Positions 46,760-55,960 are shown, counted from the stretch's first letter. The stretch is 64,000 nt of DNA from an uncultured Caulobacterales bacterium (GCA_903840435.1 CAIMFV010000010.1:62001-126000), one strand, 5' to 3'. The notes: a model not told the origin generated them from the letters alone. Numbers and translations: made by a program.

Positions 46760-48349
46760 ATGACCTTGGCCAGCGCCCTTTCCCGCTTTGACCCGTCAAA
46801 AACCTTGAGCCAGATTGGCGCGACGGCGGATCGGCTCTTGGCGCGCGCCGGGCGACTGCGTCACATTCTCGCGGTTGCACCCTTTTGGATCGTGTTGGCC
46901 AAGCCCTTGCTTCCCGCAGCGATCTGGCCAGAGAGCCTCTGGCGTACCGCCCCCCTCCTGCTGCTCACCCCGTCGGTTTTGCTGGCGGGCGCCTTGGGCG
47001 GAGCGGCGCCGGGGTTTGCGGCAACCGCAATCGGTTTGGCTATTGGGCTCTATTTCCATTTTGCCCCCGTCGGTCGCGTCATGGCGGAGGGAGGTGTTGG
47101 CCTCTGGAGCCAAGCCATTGTCTTTATCGCCATCGGCCTGGGCTCGGCGAGCTTTGGTGAGGTGTTGCGGCGCAGCCTGATCCAAAACCGCAAGACCCTG
47201 GCCGAGTTGCGCGGTCGCGAGGCTCGGCTGCAGTCGGTCATTGATACCGCGCCCGATGCGGTGATCTTGATCGACGCCGACGGCGCCATCCAAGCCTTTT
47301 CCAAATCCGCCGAGCGCCTGTTCGGTTACCAAGCGGGCGAAGTGGCGGGCCAAAATGTCAGTCTGTTGACGCCCTTTCCCCATCGTAACAACCACGATTT
47401 TTACTTGCGTCGTTACGAAGAAACCGGCGAACGCAAGATTATCGGCATTGGCCGGGTTGTGGTGGGCGAGCGCAAGGACGGCTCAACCTTTCCCATCGAA
47501 TTGGCGGTGGGCGAGATTAGGCTTGAGGGGCGGCGATTTTACACCGGCTTTATCCGCGATCTGTCCGAGCGACAGTCGACCGAGGCGCGGATGCAGGAAT
47601 TACAAGCCGAACTGGTGCATATGTCCCGCCTGAACGCCATGGGCGAAATGTCGTCGGCACTAGCGCACGAGGTTAACCAACCGCTGTCGGCCATTTCAAA
47701 CTATCTGACCGGCGTGCGGCGTCTGCTGCAAGGTTCAGGCACGCTCGATTCCCAAGATCCCCTCATGACCAAGGTCCGTGACGCTCTGGATCGCGCCAGT
47801 GATCAGGCCCTCAGGGCTGGCGAGATCATTCGTCGCTTAAGGGACTTTGTGCGACGCGGCGAAACCGACCAACGTCCTGAAAGCTTGGCCAAGATCATTG
47901 AGGAGGCGAGCGCCCTTGCTCTCGTCGGCGCGAAAGAATTCAATGTGCGGGTGACCTTTCGCCTCGATCCAAGCGTTGACCGCATCCTTGCCGATCGCGT
48001 GCAAGTGCAGCAGGTTCTGTTGAATTTAATTCGCAATGCGCTGGAGGCCATGCGCGACCAGCCGCGCCGGGAGCTGCGCATCGAAAGCCGCGCCCGCGAT
48101 GATGACCGGGTCGAGGTCAGCGTTTCCGACACAGGCCCGGGACTAAGCCCAGAATTGGAGGCGGAGATCTTCAAGCCGTTTTTCACCACCAAATCGACAG
48201 GCATGGGTGTTGGCCTCTCCATCTGCCGCACCATTATCGACGCCCATGGCGGGGAAATCTCGGCAAAGTCTTTGACCGAAGGCGGCGCGCGGTTCCAATT
48301 CACCTTGAGGTTGGTGCCCGCCGGAACTTTGGAGGCCGAACGTGCGTGA
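46760..48349 (+). CDS. fixL: Oxygen-sensing haem-PAS histidine kinase FixL
   Basis: FixL is active when its haem-PAS domain is oxygen-free. The 529-residue protein has N-terminal membrane segments (about 37-135) and a PAS domain (about 150-270) with a haem-ligand His212 in a HDFYLRRYEETGER context. R218 and R232 (GIGR) match R206 and R220 of the Bradyrhizobium protein, where R220 transmits oxygen binding. K226 stands where that protein has H214. The kinase core has phospho-acceptor His303 (LAHEVNQPLS) and a C-terminal ATPase with DTGPGLSPE. It overlaps fixJ by eight bases. Confidence 0.95.
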   Translation: MTLASALSRFDPSKTLSQIGATADRLLARAGRLRHILAVAPFWIVLAKPLLPAAIWPESLWRTAPLLLLTPSVLLAGALGGAAPGFAATAIGLAIGLYFHFAPVGRVMAEGGVGLWSQAIVFIAIGLGSASFGEVLRRSLIQNRKTLAELRGREARLQSVIDTAPDAVILIDADGAIQAFSKSAERLFGYQAGEVAGQNVSLLTPFPHRNNHDFYLRRYEETGERKIIGIGRVVVGERKDGSTFPIELAVGEIRLEGRRFYTGFIRDLSERQSTEARMQELQAELVHMSRLNAMGEMSSALAHEVNQPLSAISNYLTGVRRLLQGSGTLDSQDPLMTKVRDALDRASDQALRAGEIIRRLRDFVRRGETDQRPESLAKIIEEASALALVGAKEFNVRVTFRLDPSVDRILADRVQVQQVLLNLIRNALEAMRDQPRRELRIESRARDDDRVEVSVSDTGPGLSPELEAEIFKPFFTTKSTGMGVGLSICRTIIDAHGGEISAKSLTEGGARFQFTLRLVPAGTLEAERA

Positions 48350-48977
48350 CGGACGTGTGCACCTGGTTGATGACGACGCGCCGGTCCGCGATTCCATCGC
48401 CTTCCTGCTGGAATGTGCCGGTTTCACCGTGACGAGCTACGAAACGCCGCTGGAGGTTTTGCAGCGGATGGCGGCGCAGCCCACAGCTTCGTGCCTGATC
48501 AGCGACCTGCGCATGCCCGACATGGATGGTCTTGAATTGGTCCGGCGGGTGCGCGAGATTGATCCACTCTTGCCGATTATCGTCATTACCGGCCACGGCG
48601 ACGTGCCGATTGCCGTTGAGGCAATGAAACTGGGCGCGGTCGACTTTCTGCAGAAGCCCTTCGCCGACCAAACCTTAATCTCGGCGGTGCGTGCCGCTGT
48701 GGGCCATAGCTCCGCTGGCGACGAAGAACGAGCCGATATCTTACGCCGCCTCGACCAATTGTCATCGCGTGAGCGGGAGGTGCTGCAAGGCCTTGTCGAT
48801 GGCCACCCAAACAAGGTGATCGCCTACCATCTTGGCATATCGCCTCGCACCGTAGAGGTCTATCGCGCCAAGGCCATGACCAAGATGGGCGCAGGCAGCT
48901 TCGCCGAACTGGTCAAGATGGCGCTCGCCGCGGGCGGGTCTTTGGCGCCGAAACCTGACGAGAGCCAATTGAGGTAA
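48342..48977 (+). CDS. fixJ: Response regulator FixJ
   Basis: FixJ is the partner of FixL: a receiver (residues 1-120, phospho-acceptor D55 in SDLRMPDMDG, VITGHGDVPI, KPF) joined to a LuxR-type helix-turn-helix (SSREREVLQGLVDG...NKVIAYHLGISPRTVEVYR). The 211-residue product starts at GTG 48342, after GGAGG. In relatives it activates fixK. Its D55 matches D54 of Sinorhizobium FixJ. It is followed by a short receiver-only protein. Confidence 0.95.
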   Translation: MRDGRVHLVDDDAPVRDSIAFLLECAGFTVTSYETPLEVLQRMAAQPTASCLISDLRMPDMDGLELVRRVREIDPLLPIIVITGHGDVPIAVEAMKLGAVDFLQKPFADQTLISAVRAAVGHSSAGDEERADILRRLDQLSSREREVLQGLVDGHPNKVIAYHLGISPRTVEVYRAKAMTKMGAGSFAELVKMALAAGGSLAPKPDESQLR

Positions 48978-49097
48978 CGGCGGGCCCGTCTTCGATGCGG
49001 GGTTTGTTCCAGATCAAGGCAGCGCTCTCGATCCCTCGGCAGGATCGACACCTGTCGACAGGTTCGGCGGGGCGAAATTTCTTAGCGAGGTCAGTCG

Positions 49098-49574
49098 GTG
49101 CTGTCTCCGACACAGTCAGGGCGGCGTCTCAAACCGAGCGCGGCGCGGGATGGCCCCGGCTTCTCGGCGCCCAGCGCCTCGGCCTCTTCTTCTTTTGCGT
49201 CTCGGCCTAAAATTGTCGTGGTCGATGATGATGACGACGTCGCCCAATCCTTGCAATTTGTGCTCGAAACCGAGGGCTATGCGGTCGAAGCCTATGGAGA
49301 TGGGCGCGACCTCTTGCGGCTTGACCTGACAGCCGTCGCCTGTCTGATCGTCGACTATCAACTGCCAAATATGACCGGTACGGCCCTGCTCGACGCGCTC
49401 GGGGATAAGGGGACGCGACCGCCCTTCATCGTCATCGCCGCGAGCCCGGATCAACGCTGCCGCGACTGGGCGGTGCGCAATCAGGCCGACCTGATCGAAA
49501 AACCGCTCTTGGGCGGCGATCTGTCCGCCAAGGTGAATAAACTCTTAAATCCTGGCGCCGCGCTTGCCGGTTAG
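49098..49574 (+). CDS. Single-domain receiver protein, atypical
   Basis: This 158-residue protein has only a receiver domain (residues 37-150): acidic pocket VVDDDDD, phospho-acceptor D86 (IVDYQLPNMTG) and K135 (EKPL). The conserved Ser/Thr switch position is an alanine (IVIAASPD, A114), which would impair the usual signal relay. The start is GTG at 49098. The N-terminal 35 residues are low-complexity, so the true start may lie further in. No output domain follows. It could act as a phosphate sink or a modulator of FixL, by analogy to other small receivers and FixT, but that is inference. Confidence 0.8.
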   Translation: MLSPTQSGRRLKPSAARDGPGFSAPSASASSSFASRPKIVVVDDDDDVAQSLQFVLETEGYAVEAYGDGRDLLRLDLTAVACLIVDYQLPNMTGTALLDALGDKGTRPPFIVIAASPDQRCRDWAVRNQADLIEKPLLGGDLSAKVNKLLNPGAALAG

Positions 49575-49622
49575 AGGTCGACCTGTGCCGACTTGGCACA
49601 CCGATCTTGCGGAGCGCGTCCA

Positions 49623-49769
49623 ATGGAATACCTCATCGACACCGGTCCTCGGCCACGCGCGCAGGCCAAGTCCCAATCGACCAAGCTTGGCCAAGTCACC
49701 TTGATGGCGCTGGCCGCGACGGGCGCGGCTGGCGCCGTGCTGACAGTCTTGAGCCTGTTTGGATTTTAA
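49623..49769 (+). CDS. Small 48-residue membrane protein
   Basis: This short frame encodes MEYLIDTGPRPRAQAKSQST, then a linker and one hydrophobic helix (residues about 27-47) rich in Ala, Gly and Leu, ending FGF. It has GGAG eight bases before its ATG and a proper stop (TAA at 49767). It lies 48 bases after the single-domain receiver. I know no family for it. The N-in/C-out topology suggested by the basic N-terminus is inference. It may belong to the oxygen-response module. Confidence 0.5.
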   Translation: MEYLIDTGPRPRAQAKSQSTKLGQVTLMALAATGAAGAVLTVLSLFGF

Positions 49770-49956
49770 ACCGTTGCATCTCAGCGACGCGTGGCCGTCA
49801 AAATATCGTGCAAACGGTTGTTTCTACCTTTGGCCTGTCGCGCTCTCGTCAAGCTCGCTCTATATGCTCGCCCCTTATCTGATCGCGTTGCCATCCACCC
49901 GAAACAGCGACTGAAGCCGCGAACGGGGTGACGCGCCATTCGCCAAGGGGAAGTTT

Positions 49957-50976
49957 ATGGATCTCGTAGGGTTGAACGCGGTGGCCGAACAGCTCGTCGC
50001 GCCGGGCAGGGGCATCTTGGCGGCCGATGAATCCACCGGCACGATCAAGAAGCGCTTTGACGGGATCGGCGTTGAAAATACAGAAGAAAATCGGCGGGAT
50101 TACCGCGAGCTTCTGTTTCGCGCCCAAGAGGCCATGTCCTATATTTCCGGCGTCATCCTCTATGATGAAACCCTGTGGCAGAATGCTGCGGATGGAACGC
50201 CGCTCGTTGATGTGATCGCGGCGGCGGGGTCCCTTCCAGGCATTAAGGTCGATGAGGGCGTGCAACCCTTGCCCGGCTTTCCGGATGAGACCATTACGGT
50301 CGGGCTCGACCGACTTGGCGAGCGTTTGGCCCACTATGCCGCGCGCGGCGCCCGCTTTGCCAAGTGGCGCGCGGTCATTGAACTGTCTGACCGCCAGCCG
50401 AGCTCAGGCGCCGTGCGCGCCAATGCCCATGCGCTGGCCCGCTATGCGGCGCTTTGCCAGGCTCATCAGATTGTCCCGATTGTCGAGCCTGAGATTTTGA
50501 TGGATGGCGATCATGACATTGCCCGGTGTGACGAGGTCACCCGTCAGGTATTGAAAACCGTCTTTGACGAACTTTTCCACGCGCGGGTGGCGCTCGAGGG
50601 CATGGTCCTTAAACCCAATATGGTCGTTTCTGGCAAGGGTGCAGCCCGTCAAGCCAGCATTGCCGAGGTGGCAGAACGGACGATTGCTGTGTTGAAGGCC
50701 ACGGTGCCTTCGGCGGTTCCGGGCATCGCCTATCTGTCCGGCGGCCAGTCGGATGAAACCGCCACCGCCCATTTGGACGCCATGAACCGCTTAGGCGGAT
50801 TCCCATGGAAAATGACCTTTTCCTATGGTCGGGCGCTGCAAGCCGCGCCGCAAAAGGCCTGGTCAGGTCGAAAGGAAAATGTCGCCAAGGCCCAACAGGC
50901 CTTCGCCCATCGGGCACGGATGAACAGCCTCGCCAGCCTCGGGCAGTGGGAAGGGCGACTGGAAAGCGCTGCCTAA
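49957..50976 (+). CDS. Fructose-bisphosphate aldolase, class I
   Basis: This 339-residue protein is a class I aldolase, cleaving fructose-1,6-bisphosphate through a lysine Schiff base. Family blocks include [17 protein letters not shown] near residue 17, [11 protein letters not shown], a [17 protein letters not shown] segment and the Schiff-base region [12 protein letters not shown]. The class I type is the animal/plant form, also present in some bacteria. The 187-base gap upstream probably holds its promoter; no clear boxes are seen there. It is convergent with argF (four-base overlap). Confidence 0.95.
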   Translation: MDLVGLNAVAEQLVAPGRGILAADESTGTIKKRFDGIGVENTEENRRDYRELLFRAQEAMSYISGVILYDETLWQNAADGTPLVDVIAAAGSLPGIKVDEGVQPLPGFPDETITVGLDRLGERLAHYAARGARFAKWRAVIELSDRQPSSGAVRANAHALARYAALCQAHQIVPIVEPEILMDGDHDIARCDEVTRQVLKTVFDELFHARVALEGMVLKPNMVVSGKGAARQASIAEVAERTIAVLKATVPSAVPGIAYLSGGQSDETATAHLDAMNRLGGFPWKMTFSYGRALQAAPQKAWSGRKENVAKAQQAFAHRARMNSLASLGQWEGRLESAA

Positions 50977-51923
50977 ACCGCGCCGAAACACCAGGCGAGC
51001 ACCGCCTTTTGGGCGTGGATGCGATTTTCCGCTTCGTCGAATATGACCGACTGCGGGCCGTCGATCACGGCTTCCGTCACCTCCTCGCCGCGATGGGCGG
51101 GCAGGCAGTGTAGGAAGATGGCGTGCTCGGCGGCGCGAGACATCAAGGTTGCGTCCACCTGATAGGGCCCAAAGGCGCTTAAGCGTGCGTCATAGTCCTG
51201 GTCACCCATCGACACCCAGGTATCGGTGAACACAGCGTCGGCGCCCAGAACCGCAAGCTTCGGATCATGGGTAACCTCGACCTTGCCGCCGCCAGCCCGA
51301 GCGAGGTCGATCAGGTCGGGGTGATAGTCGGGCGGGCAGGCGATAGTCACTGCATAGCCGAGCGGACCGCTGGCATGGATCAAACTGGCACAGACATTAT
51401 TGCCGTCGCCGACCCAGGCGAACCGTTTTCCGGCGACGGGGCCTAAATGCTCTTCGACCGTCATCAAATCAGCCAGGATTTGACAGGGATGGCTCTTGTC
51501 GGTCAGGCCGTTGATTACAGGCGCTGCCGAGGCCTGGGCAAAGCGCTCCACATCCTCATGGCGGTTTGCGCGGATCATTACGGCATCGACCATGCGCGAT
51601 AGGACCCTGGCCGTATCTTCCAAAGGCTCGCCACGTCCAAGCTGCATATCGCCCGCATTGGCGATGATGGCCGCACCCCCCAGTTGACGCACAGCCGCAT
51701 CGAAGGAAAACCGGGTCCGGGTCGAGTTCTTCTCGAACACCATGGCCAGCACCCGATCCTTCAGCGGCGCATCGGCGTCGACCTTGCCTTTCGGCCAGCC
51801 GCGCCGAGCCGCCTTGCGGCGATGGGCCTCGTCCAACAGGGCGCGCAAGGTTGGTGCATCCAGCCGCCACAGATCGAGGAAATGACGCGGTGCCGCTGCA
51901 CCTGTCGTGATGGGCGGGGTCAT
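50973..51923 (-). CDS. argF: Ornithine carbamoyltransferase
   Basis: ArgF makes citrulline from ornithine and carbamoyl phosphate. The 316-residue product has the phosphate-binding STRTRFSF motif, the [17 protein letters not shown] block, and the [11 protein letters not shown] signature with the catalytic cysteine. The ATG at 51923 overlaps the argD stop (ATGA). The argD-argF order is common in this class. Length is normal for an anabolic enzyme. Confidence 0.97.
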   Translation of the reverse strand: MTPPITTGAAAPRHFLDLWRLDAPTLRALLDEAHRRKAARRGWPKGKVDADAPLKDRVLAMVFEKNSTRTRFSFDAAVRQLGGAAIIANAGDMQLGRGEPLEDTARVLSRMVDAVMIRANRHEDVERFAQASAAPVINGLTDKSHPCQILADLMTVEEHLGPVAGKRFAWVGDGNNVCASLIHASGPLGYAVTIACPPDYHPDLIDLARAGGGKVEVTHDPKLAVLGADAVFTDTWVSMGDQDYDARLSAFGPYQVDATLMSRAAEHAIFLHCLPAHRGEEVTEAVIDGPQSVIFDEAENRIHAQKAVLAWCFGAV

Positions 51924-53155
51924 GGGGTCGTGCCGCTCTGCTCGGCCAAAGCGGCTTGGCGGGCCGCTTCGCACGTGGCTTCCAATTTGGCCACCGCTTC
52001 GCGCGCCTCCTCCAGGCTGATCACCAAGGGGGGAAGTAAGCGCACGCAATTGTCGCCGCCGCCTGCGATCAACAGGTGTTGATCTCGGGCCAAGGCCATA
52101 AAGGCGCGATTATTCGGAATGAGCTTAATACCGATCAACAGGCCACGGCCACGAATATCGACGATAATATCGGGGAAGCGGGTCTTTAGGCCTTCCAACT
52201 GTTGGGTGAAATAGCCCGCCACTTCGCGCACATGGGCGAGCAGGTCTGGCTTTGACAATTCGTCAAAAGTTTCCAGCGCCACGGCCATGGCGAAGGGATT
52301 GCCGCCATAGGTCGAGCCGTGGGCGCCGACCGTCATGCCTTGGGCCGCCTTGGCGGTGGCGAGGCAGGCGCCGACCGGAAAACCATTGCCCAGCGCCTTG
52401 GCCAGCGCCATGATGTCGGGCGTCGCCGCGCCAGCCCATTCGTGGGCGAATAATTGACCGGTCCGGCCAAGCCCACATTGGACCTCGTCAAAGATCAACA
52501 GGACGCCGTGCTGATCACAAAGCTCGCGCAAACCGCGCAAGCATGCGTCGGGAAGGGCGCGCGCGCCGCCTTCGCCCTGCACGGGTTCAACCAGAACCGC
52601 GGCGGTGGTGGGCTGGGCGATGGCGGTCTTCAAAGCGTCATGATCACCAAAATTGAGCTGCACATAGCCTGGTAATTTGGGCCCAAAGCCTTCCAGATAG
52701 CTCGGATTGCCCGCCGCATTTATGGTGGCATAGGTGCGGCCATGGAAGGCGCCTTCAAAGCCGATAATGTCGATCCGCTCCGGCGCCCCGCGCGCGGCGT
52801 GATATTTCCGCGCGGTTTTCAAAGCGCATTCCAAGGCTTCGGCCCCGGAATTGGTGAAAAACACCACATCGGCAAACGAGGCCTCGGTCAAACGTGCCGC
52901 CAGCGCCTCTTGTTCAGGGATGCGAAAGACGTTGGAGACGTGCCAAAGCTTTTCCGACTGGCGCTTCACCGCCGCGACCAAACGCGGATGGGCATGGCCA
53001 AGGCCGCATGTGGCGATGCCAGCCATACAGTCGAGATAGACCTCGCCGTCCGTGGTTGTCAGTCGCACGCCTTCGCCACGGAGAAACGCCAAGGGCGCGC
53101 GATTATAGACGCCCATCAGGTGATCTGCGGGGACCGAGACGGCGGCGTTCGACAT
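51920..53155 (-). CDS. argD: Acetylornithine/succinyldiaminopimelate aminotransferase
   Basis: This 411-residue PLP enzyme transaminates N-acetylglutamate semialdehyde in arginine synthesis and may act in lysine synthesis. It has the [19 protein letters not shown] segment, [14 protein letters not shown] for the cofactor and the PLP lysine in [14 protein letters not shown]. It is upstream of and coupled to argF. The 216-base divergent gap to the next gene carries no clear operator. Confidence 0.96.
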   Translation of the reverse strand: MSNAAVSVPADHLMGVYNRAPLAFLRGEGVRLTTTDGEVYLDCMAGIATCGLGHAHPRLVAAVKRQSEKLWHVSNVFRIPEQEALAARLTEASFADVVFFTNSGAEALECALKTARKYHAARGAPERIDIIGFEGAFHGRTYATINAAGNPSYLEGFGPKLPGYVQLNFGDHDALKTAIAQPTTAAVLVEPVQGEGGARALPDACLRGLRELCDQHGVLLIFDEVQCGLGRTGQLFAHEWAGAATPDIMALAKALGNGFPVGACLATAKAAQGMTVGAHGSTYGGNPFAMAVALETFDELSKPDLLAHVREVAGYFTQQLEGLKTRFPDIIVDIRGRGLLIGIKLIPNNRAFMALARDQHLLIAGGGDNCVRLLPPLVISLEEAREAVAKLEATCEAARQAALAEQSGTTP

Positions 53156-53371
53156 GGAAGGCTCCCAAATGCAAACGTCCCGGACCGCAATTAAAAGGGC
53201 TGCGCCGGGATCACTCTTAAGGAAGCGGGGTTGTGTCGCTCATGGGGCGAAAAAGTCAACACCAGCAGATCGGAAAACCGGGACCGAACGAGCGGAATTT
53301 CGGCAAGTGGGACTTCTTCGCCGCAAGCACGCCTTGCGCTTGCCGCGCGCCCGCGTCACAGAACAGGCACG

Positions 53372-53821
53372 ATGACCGAGACGTCTAACCCCTCGCCAAA
53401 GCGCCCCCGACCGGCCATTCCGCCCCTGTTGCTTGCTGGGCTAGCAGCGGCCATTCTGCTCGACACCTTGGTGCAGGTCTTGTGGAAGCGCTCGGCACTG
53501 AGCCTGCCGGCGGACTTTGCCATCCATCCGCTGGCGGGACTTTGGAGCCTGGCGCGGCGTGGCGATGTGATTGTGGTCGGTCTGTTGATCGGGGCGCAGA
53601 TGGTCAATTGGTTGAAGGTGCTTGACCGCGCCGATGTCTCTTACGCCCTGCCGATCACGGCGCTTTCCTATGTGTCGGTTGCGGGCGCCTCTTATCTCTT
53701 TTTGCACGAGGGCTTGAGCCCGGCCCGCATGGCAGGGATTGGGCTCATTCTGCTTGGTGTGTTTTTTATCTCCCGCTCCCATCCAGTCACTGCTCAAGCG
53801 GGCGAGAGGGGCGAGCTATGA
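53372..53821 (+). CDS. Small multidrug-resistance/EamA-like membrane protein
   Basis: This 149-residue protein has four predicted helices of the SMR/EamA type and a basic N-terminal tail. Helix one (about residues 18-38) is followed by the KRS loop; a conserved-looking glutamate lies in helix three or the following loop. It is coupled to a second such gene by ATGA. Two-component SMR pairs include ArnE-ArnF (lipid-linked Ara4N flippase) and EbrAB/YkkCD exporters. The substrate is unknown. The ATG at 53372 gives a normal N-terminus; the longer frame adds 47 basic residues with no match. Confidence 0.7.
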   Translation: MTETSNPSPKRPRPAIPPLLLAGLAAAILLDTLVQVLWKRSALSLPADFAIHPLAGLWSLARRGDVIVVGLLIGAQMVNWLKVLDRADVSYALPITALSYVSVAGASYLFLHEGLSPARMAGIGLILLGVFFISRSHPVTAQAGERGEL

Positions 53822-54150
53822 GCCCGACCCTCCTTGGTCTCACCCTGGTGGTCATCTGTGCAGGCTTGGAAGGCGCGGCTCAGATCGCCTGGAAGGTGTC
53901 GTCCCAGGCAACCCACCATGCCGGACGCTGGATTGCGCTCGGCGTCGTATTTTATTTAGCCGAGATCGCCCTCTATAGCGGGGCCCTGACCCTGATTGAT
54001 GTCAGCGTCGCCTTTGCCATGGGCAGTTTGAGCTTCATTGCGGTCGCGCTTCTGTCGCGGCTCTTGCTCAAAGAACGCCTGACGCCGCCGCGCCTTGCGG
54101 GCCTCTTTTTGATTTTGTGTGGCGTCGCCCTGATGGGGGGCCAAGCATGA
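53818..54150 (+). CDS. SMR/EamA-like membrane protein, partner of the preceding gene
   Basis: This 110-residue, four-helix protein has SMR-like features: a glutamate in the first helix (LEGAAQIAWK, E18) and a typical small-protein length. Basic residues lie mainly in loops 1 and 3, so by the positive-inside rule it would have its N-terminus outside. Such asymmetry in tandem genes is seen in heterodimeric SMR transporters. It overlaps the GNAT gene by four bases. Family placement is clear; the substrate is not. Confidence 0.7.
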   Translation: MSPTLLGLTLVVICAGLEGAAQIAWKVSSQATHHAGRWIALGVVFYLAEIALYSGALTLIDVSVAFAMGSLSFIAVALLSRLLLKERLTPPRLAGLFLILCGVALMGGQA

Positions 54151-55286
54151 GCCTTGAGGTGCGTCAGGTCCACTCAGCGGCAGAGGCGCCAAGCCCCCTC
54201 TGGGACTTAGCCTTTGGCCCACCGGTTGAGGGGCGCTGGTGGTACGAAACCCTCGAGGCCAGCGGCCTGGAGGACCAGTTCAAATTTTCCTATCTGGTGG
54301 CGGAAAAAGACGGCGTGCCGGTAGGCTTGGCGCCGATCTTTCTGGCTGACGTGCCCATAGAGCTTGTGGTGCCCGCTGAGTTGATGCCGCTCTTTCGCAT
54401 CGCCGCGCGGGTCCTGCCCGGGATTATGGCGCAGAGGACCCTTTTTGTCGGCTCGCCCTGTTCGGACGAAGCCACCCTCGCCTTCGCACCGGACACCGAT
54501 ACGGCTGAAATCATCGCCGCCTTTGCCAAGGCGCAAGCCGAACTTGCCCGCGTCCAAGGGGCTTGGATGTTGGTGTGGAAAGACTTAGCCGAAGGGTTGC
54601 GGACACTTTGCCAAACGCCCTTGCGTCAGGCCGGGTTTTTCCCCGCTGTCAGCTATCCCGGAACAGAAATCAGCTTCATCTCGGCGGACAAGGAGGACTA
54701 TTTCCGCAGTCTCAAACCCTCGCACCGCCAACAATTACGCAAAAAATTGCGCCGGAGTTTCGAGCGGGCCGCACTTGAGGTCAGCGTTGTGCGCGCGCCA
54801 GATGAACGGGTCTTGGGCGAGATTTTTGGCCTGTTTCAGCAGACATTTGACCAGGCAGAGACTAGGTTTGAACGGCTCGACATCGCCTTTTTCAGGCAAA
54901 TCGCTGAGCGCGCGCCAGCGGATTTTATCTTGTTGCGCCATGCCGAAGACCAAAAGCTTGTCGCCTTCATGCTGGTCTTTGATCTCGGCGCCACGGTCAT
55001 CAATAAATTCATTGGTATTGACTATAGCCGCCCACGGGACTGGATGCTCTATTTCCGGCTAAATGACGCAGCCGTCGACTATGCGCTCGCCAAGGGCGCC
55101 AAGCGGTTGCAAAGCGGCCAGACCGGCTATCGTGTGAAGACCGAACTTGGCCACCAGCTTGTGCCCTTGACCAATTTCGGCCGTCACCGGATGCCGCTCG
55201 TGCATCTCATCTATGCCTTGGTCGGCAAGACGATCAGCTGGGCCTCGCTTGATCCGGAATTGGCGCGCTTTGCGGCCAAGCCCTAG
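54147..55286 (+). CDS. GNAT-fold protein of the FemAB/BioF2-like type
   Basis: This 379-residue protein has the fold of the FemAB-like GNAT acyltransferases (domain Acetyltransf_6), with the basic segment HRQQLRKKLRRSFERA near residues 195-210 and a C-terminal GNAT half (HAEDQKLVAFMLVFDLG...INKFIGIDYS). Members attach amino acids or acyl groups to peptidoglycan, lipids or secreted compounds. The ATG at 54147 is coupled to the preceding SMR gene. The stop lies in a 15-bp tandem duplication. No substrate can be assigned, but co-location with an export pair hints at a modified, exported product. Confidence 0.8.
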   Translation: MSLEVRQVHSAAEAPSPLWDLAFGPPVEGRWWYETLEASGLEDQFKFSYLVAEKDGVPVGLAPIFLADVPIELVVPAELMPLFRIAARVLPGIMAQRTLFVGSPCSDEATLAFAPDTDTAEIIAAFAKAQAELARVQGAWMLVWKDLAEGLRTLCQTPLRQAGFFPAVSYPGTEISFISADKEDYFRSLKPSHRQQLRKKLRRSFERAALEVSVVRAPDERVLGEIFGLFQQTFDQAETRFERLDIAFFRQIAERAPADFILLRHAEDQKLVAFMLVFDLGATVINKFIGIDYSRPRDWMLYFRLNDAAVDYALAKGAKRLQSGQTGYRVKTELGHQLVPLTNFGRHRMPLVHLIYALVGKTISWASLDPELARFAAKP

Positions 55287-55305
55287 GCCGCCAAGCCCTA
55301 GGCCG
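55276..55305. repeat. 15-bp perfect tandem duplication at convergent stops
   Basis: The unit CCAAGCCCTAGGCCG occurs twice in tandem (55276-55290 and 55291-55305). The first copy contains the stop codon of the GNAT gene; the second contains the stop of ahpD on the other strand. The palindromic core CCTAGG places a TAG on both strands. Confidence 0.9.
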
Positions 55306-55825
55306 CTGAGGCTGCCTCTGCCGCAAGCACCCGCCCAACAGCGTGGACCACAGCGGCGATCCGCAACGCGCTTTGGATGACAAGGGCTGGAACGCCGTGG
55401 GTCTTCAATTCCGCCTCGTGAGCGTCGAGACACATGCCACAGCCATTGACGGCCGAGACCGCCAGACACCAGAGTTCGAAATCAGCTTTCGGCGCGCCAG
55501 GATTAGCCAGGATATTCATCCGCAAACGCGCGGGCAGGGTCTTATATTCGCCGTTCCGCATCAGGTGCAGAGCGCGATAATAGACATTGTTCATGGCCAT
55601 CATGGCCGCCGCCGCCCGAGCGGCGATTAAGGCTTCGGGGCTGAGTTGGGCCGAAGCCTCGGCAGCACGAATAAGGCGGGGTTCGCCAACAGCATGGGCA
55701 GACGCAACAAAGGCGCCCCATTTTTGCGTTTCCGACAGCTGGGTATCGCCAGCCAGGGAAGAGAGGTTGAGCGAGAGGTCCTTCGCGCAGGCGGGCAGGA
55801 GATCGCGTAAGGCGTCGAGGGTCAT
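55298..55825 (-). CDS. ahpD: AhpD-type peroxidase/reductase
   Basis: AhpD is the thiol reductase and peroxidase that recycles AhpC where the flavoprotein AhpF is absent. The 175-residue protein has the CxxC pair C129/C132 (NGCGMCLDAH) with H136, matching the proton-relay arrangement of AhpD. It ends in an Ala-rich helix. It follows ahpC on the minus strand after a 135-base gap containing a stable hairpin. Together with ahpC and oxyR it forms a peroxide-defence unit. Confidence 0.92.
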   Translation of the reverse strand: MTLDALRDLLPACAKDLSLNLSSLAGDTQLSETQKWGAFVASAHAVGEPRLIRAAEASAQLSPEALIAARAAAAMMAMNNVYYRALHLMRNGEYKTLPARLRMNILANPGAPKADFELWCLAVSAVNGCGMCLDAHEAELKTHGVPALVIQSALRIAAVVHAVGRVLAAEAASAA

Positions 55826-55851
55826 GGCGAGGGTCCATTTTTGAAGAGGGA

Positions 55852-55880
55852 CCCGCTCGGAACCTGAGGCTCCGAGCGGG
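55852..55880. other. Intercistronic hairpin between ahpC and ahpD
   Basis: A perfect 10-bp stem (CCCGCTCGGA with TCCGAGCGGG) closes a nine-base loop. No T-tract follows on either strand, so it is not a standard terminator. It may stabilise or partially block the ahpC-ahpD mRNA; this is inference. Confidence 0.6.
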
Positions 55881-55960
55881 ATTTAGCGATTGTCAGGGAA
55901 AGGTGGGATGCAGTTTTCCCAAACCCATAAAGCCCGAACCGATCAGGAACGGCTCCAGGA

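Noticed and set aside
55852-55880. Intrinsic terminator between ahpC and ahpD
   Set aside because: The stem is strong but no run of T follows on either strand.
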